Assembly: GCA_964508715.1 (NCBI GenBank)
Contig: CAZDUX010000043.1
Location: 1 to 6,757 of the forward strand
Source: JAKALX01 sp964508715
GTDB lineage: Bacteria; Chloroflexota; Dehalococcoidia; Tepidiformales; Tepidiformaceae
Direction of reading: 5' to 3'
DNA length: 6,757 bases
Both the position numbers and the translations under genes were made by a program. Of this stretch, positions 5,722 to 6,757 are shown piece after piece. The first letter of the stretch is position 1. Each line of letters begins with the position of its first letter. Under the pieces are notes generated by a model. That model made no database searches, was not told the DNA's origin, and saw only the letters and a list, made by a program, of their open reading frames with translations.

Positions 5722-6582
5722 ATGCGCATCCTCGTCACCACCGATGGCTCCGAACGTTCACTCCTCGCTGTGCCCCACGCAGCTCGCCTCGCTCGGGCCA
5801 CCGGCAGCGAGCTTACCCTTGGGCGGATCCTCGATCCCCTGATCGACCTCCACCGCGAAATCGCTACCCGTATCGATATTGCCGCCACCAATGTCCGTAC
5901 CCGCTGGCTTGGTGAACTCGCTGCCCACCTCGCGGACGTGCACGTCGGCGGTGAAGTCGCCGTTGGACGCAAGCGTGCCCGCGAGAGCATGACCGATGCA
6001 GTCCTTGAACTCGTGTTCGATACGCGAGCGGATCTCCTCGTCATGTCCAGCCGCGGTGCTGGTATGCTCCGCCACGCCCTTCTCGGCAGCACTGCCCTGG
6101 GTGTCGTTCAGACTGCCGAAGTTCCGGTTCTTGTCGTTGGAGAGCAGGCCCACCCTCCACTCGGTGACCCGGGACCTTACCGCCTCCTCGCTACGACCGA
6201 CGGCTCACCCGCGTCACACGCCGTCCTCGCAGCGGTCGGTCCGCTCTTCCCGCCATCCACTGCCGAAATCACACTCCTTCAAGTCTGCGAACCAGCCCCC
6301 GGCCATCGTGACTCCCAGGAGGAAGCCTGCCGCGCAAAGCTCGAGGCCGCGCGCGCTCATCTCCCCCCGGATCTCGACATTGCTACCGTCCTCCGCGAAG
6401 CCTCGCCCACACTCGATGTCCCGGCAAACATCCTCGCCGAAGCCGAAGCGCGCAGCGTCGACGCTATCGCCATGTCTACCCATGGCGCCAGTGCCCGCCG
6501 CCGCCTCTTCGCTGGCAGCATTGCGATGTCTGTCCTGACCCGGTCCACCCGGCCGGTCCTCCTCGTGCGCAGCCGTTTCTGA
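5722..6582 (+). CDS. Tandem-domain universal stress protein (UspA family)
   Basis: A 286-residue cytoplasmic protein made of two Usp domains, about residues 1-141 and 152-286. Each opens with the Usp strand and aspartate (ILVTTDGSERS at 3-13, LLATTDGSPAS at 155-165). Each closes with the nucleotide-loop pattern G-9X-G-S: G112 to G122-S123 and G255 to G265-S266, followed by a VPVLVV or RPVLLV strand. In the ATP-binding MJ0577 type the loop reads G-2X-G-9X-G(S/T). Here the first glycine is serine in both halves (SSRG at 109-112, STHG at 252-255), so nucleotide binding is likely but not certain. Such tandem Usps act in stress and dormancy responses, usually without a known partner. The ATG at 5722 is chosen because the domain begins right at MRILVTTDGS. 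It stands alone, with a dyad and octamer array upstream. Confidence 0.92.
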   Translation: MRILVTTDGSERSLLAVPHAARLARATGSELTLGRILDPLIDLHREIATRIDIAATNVRTRWLGELAAHLADVHVGGEVAVGRKRARESMTDAVLELVFDTRADLLVMSSRGAGMLRHALLGSTALGVVQTAEVPVLVVGEQAHPPLGDPGPYRLLATTDGSPASHAVLAAVGPLFPPSTAEITLLQVCEPAPGHRDSQEEACRAKLEAARAHLPPDLDIATVLREASPTLDVPANILAEAEARSVDAIAMSTHGASARRRLFAGSIAMSVLTRSTRPVLLVRSRF

Positions 6583-6630
6583 TCGCGCACAACGCGACTG
6601 CCGCCCGCGCTGCACCAGTCGCCCGCGATC
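6581..6630 (+). terminator. Two-part hairpin abutting the stress-protein stop codon
   Basis: An outer stem GATCGCG/CGCGATC (6581-6587 with 6624-6630) encloses, after a six-base bulge on one side and one base on the other, an inner stem GCGACTG/CAGTCGC (6594-6600 with 6616-6622). The structure begins inside the TGA stop. No T-run follows. Its position directly at the gene end makes a transcription terminator or 3'-end stabilising structure likely. I see no gene start or RNA gene in the remaining bases to 6757; TATTGT at 6705-6710 is -10-like but lacks a matching -35. Confidence 0.55.
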
Positions 6631-6757
6631 CCTGAACGGTGCATGCCGAAATCCCCGGGTGGTGTGCGGCCAACATATCGCTACACGAGTGGCAAATCAT
6701 CCTGTATTGTCCCCGAGCGGTGCCGACAGATCTTCTTCTTGTTCATTTTGATCTTAG

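Noticed and set aside
6631..6757. Promoter for a gene beyond the window (TATTGT at 6705-6710)
   Set aside because: No -35 at the proper distance and no downstream start within the window to anchor it.

Overview
The window is GC-rich and its plus strand is strikingly rich in C. It carries six protein genes, five of them recognisable, all on the plus strand, plus one broken gene on the minus strand. An F420-type luciferase-like oxidoreductase, a DHA2-type efflux pump, a two-domain universal stress protein and a bacterial RsmE point to a free-living high-GC bacterium. My best guess is Chloroflexota (Thermomicrobia or Dehalococcoidia-like), with Actinomycetota as the main alternative. This rests on gene style and composition, not on a marker gene.

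Layout. Positions 1-212 hold no supported gene, only a GC hairpin and the promoter region of the next unit. A TetR-family regulator (213-893) overlaps by four bases (GTGA) a 14-TM-type DHA2 major facilitator pump (890-2365), forming a classic regulator plus efflux operon. The 16S rRNA methyltransferase gene rsmE (2509-3228) follows, then a small four-helix membrane protein of unknown function (3270-3674). Immediately convergent with that gene, 3 bases past its stop, lies the C-terminal relic of a DppC-like peptide ABC permease on the minus strand (3678-3842). About 620 bases of non-coding or degenerate sequence follow, with two inverted repeats. An LLM-class F420-type oxidoreductase (4462-5481) comes next and ends in a strong hairpin. 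A 128-bp array of sixteen 8-bp units (5552-5679) separates it from a promoter dyad and a tandem-domain universal stress protein (5722-6582). The last 175 bases hold a two-part hairpin and nothing else I can support.

How the genes work together. Only the TetR/MFS pair is a convincing functional unit, probably drug- or metabolite-inducible export under its own repressor. The others look like independent housekeeping or stress genes.

The most interesting signals are regulatory. Four genes (the TetR regulator, rsmE, the small membrane protein and the Usp) lack a Shine-Dalgarno and carry a TANNNT box 6-7 bases before ATG, the architecture of leaderless transcripts. The pump and the oxidoreductase have good Shine-Dalgarno sites. 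The octamer array puts GGG every 8 bases on the minus strand, giving a potential G-quadruplex tract just upstream of the stress-protein promoter. I did not find a clear new multi-gene system here.
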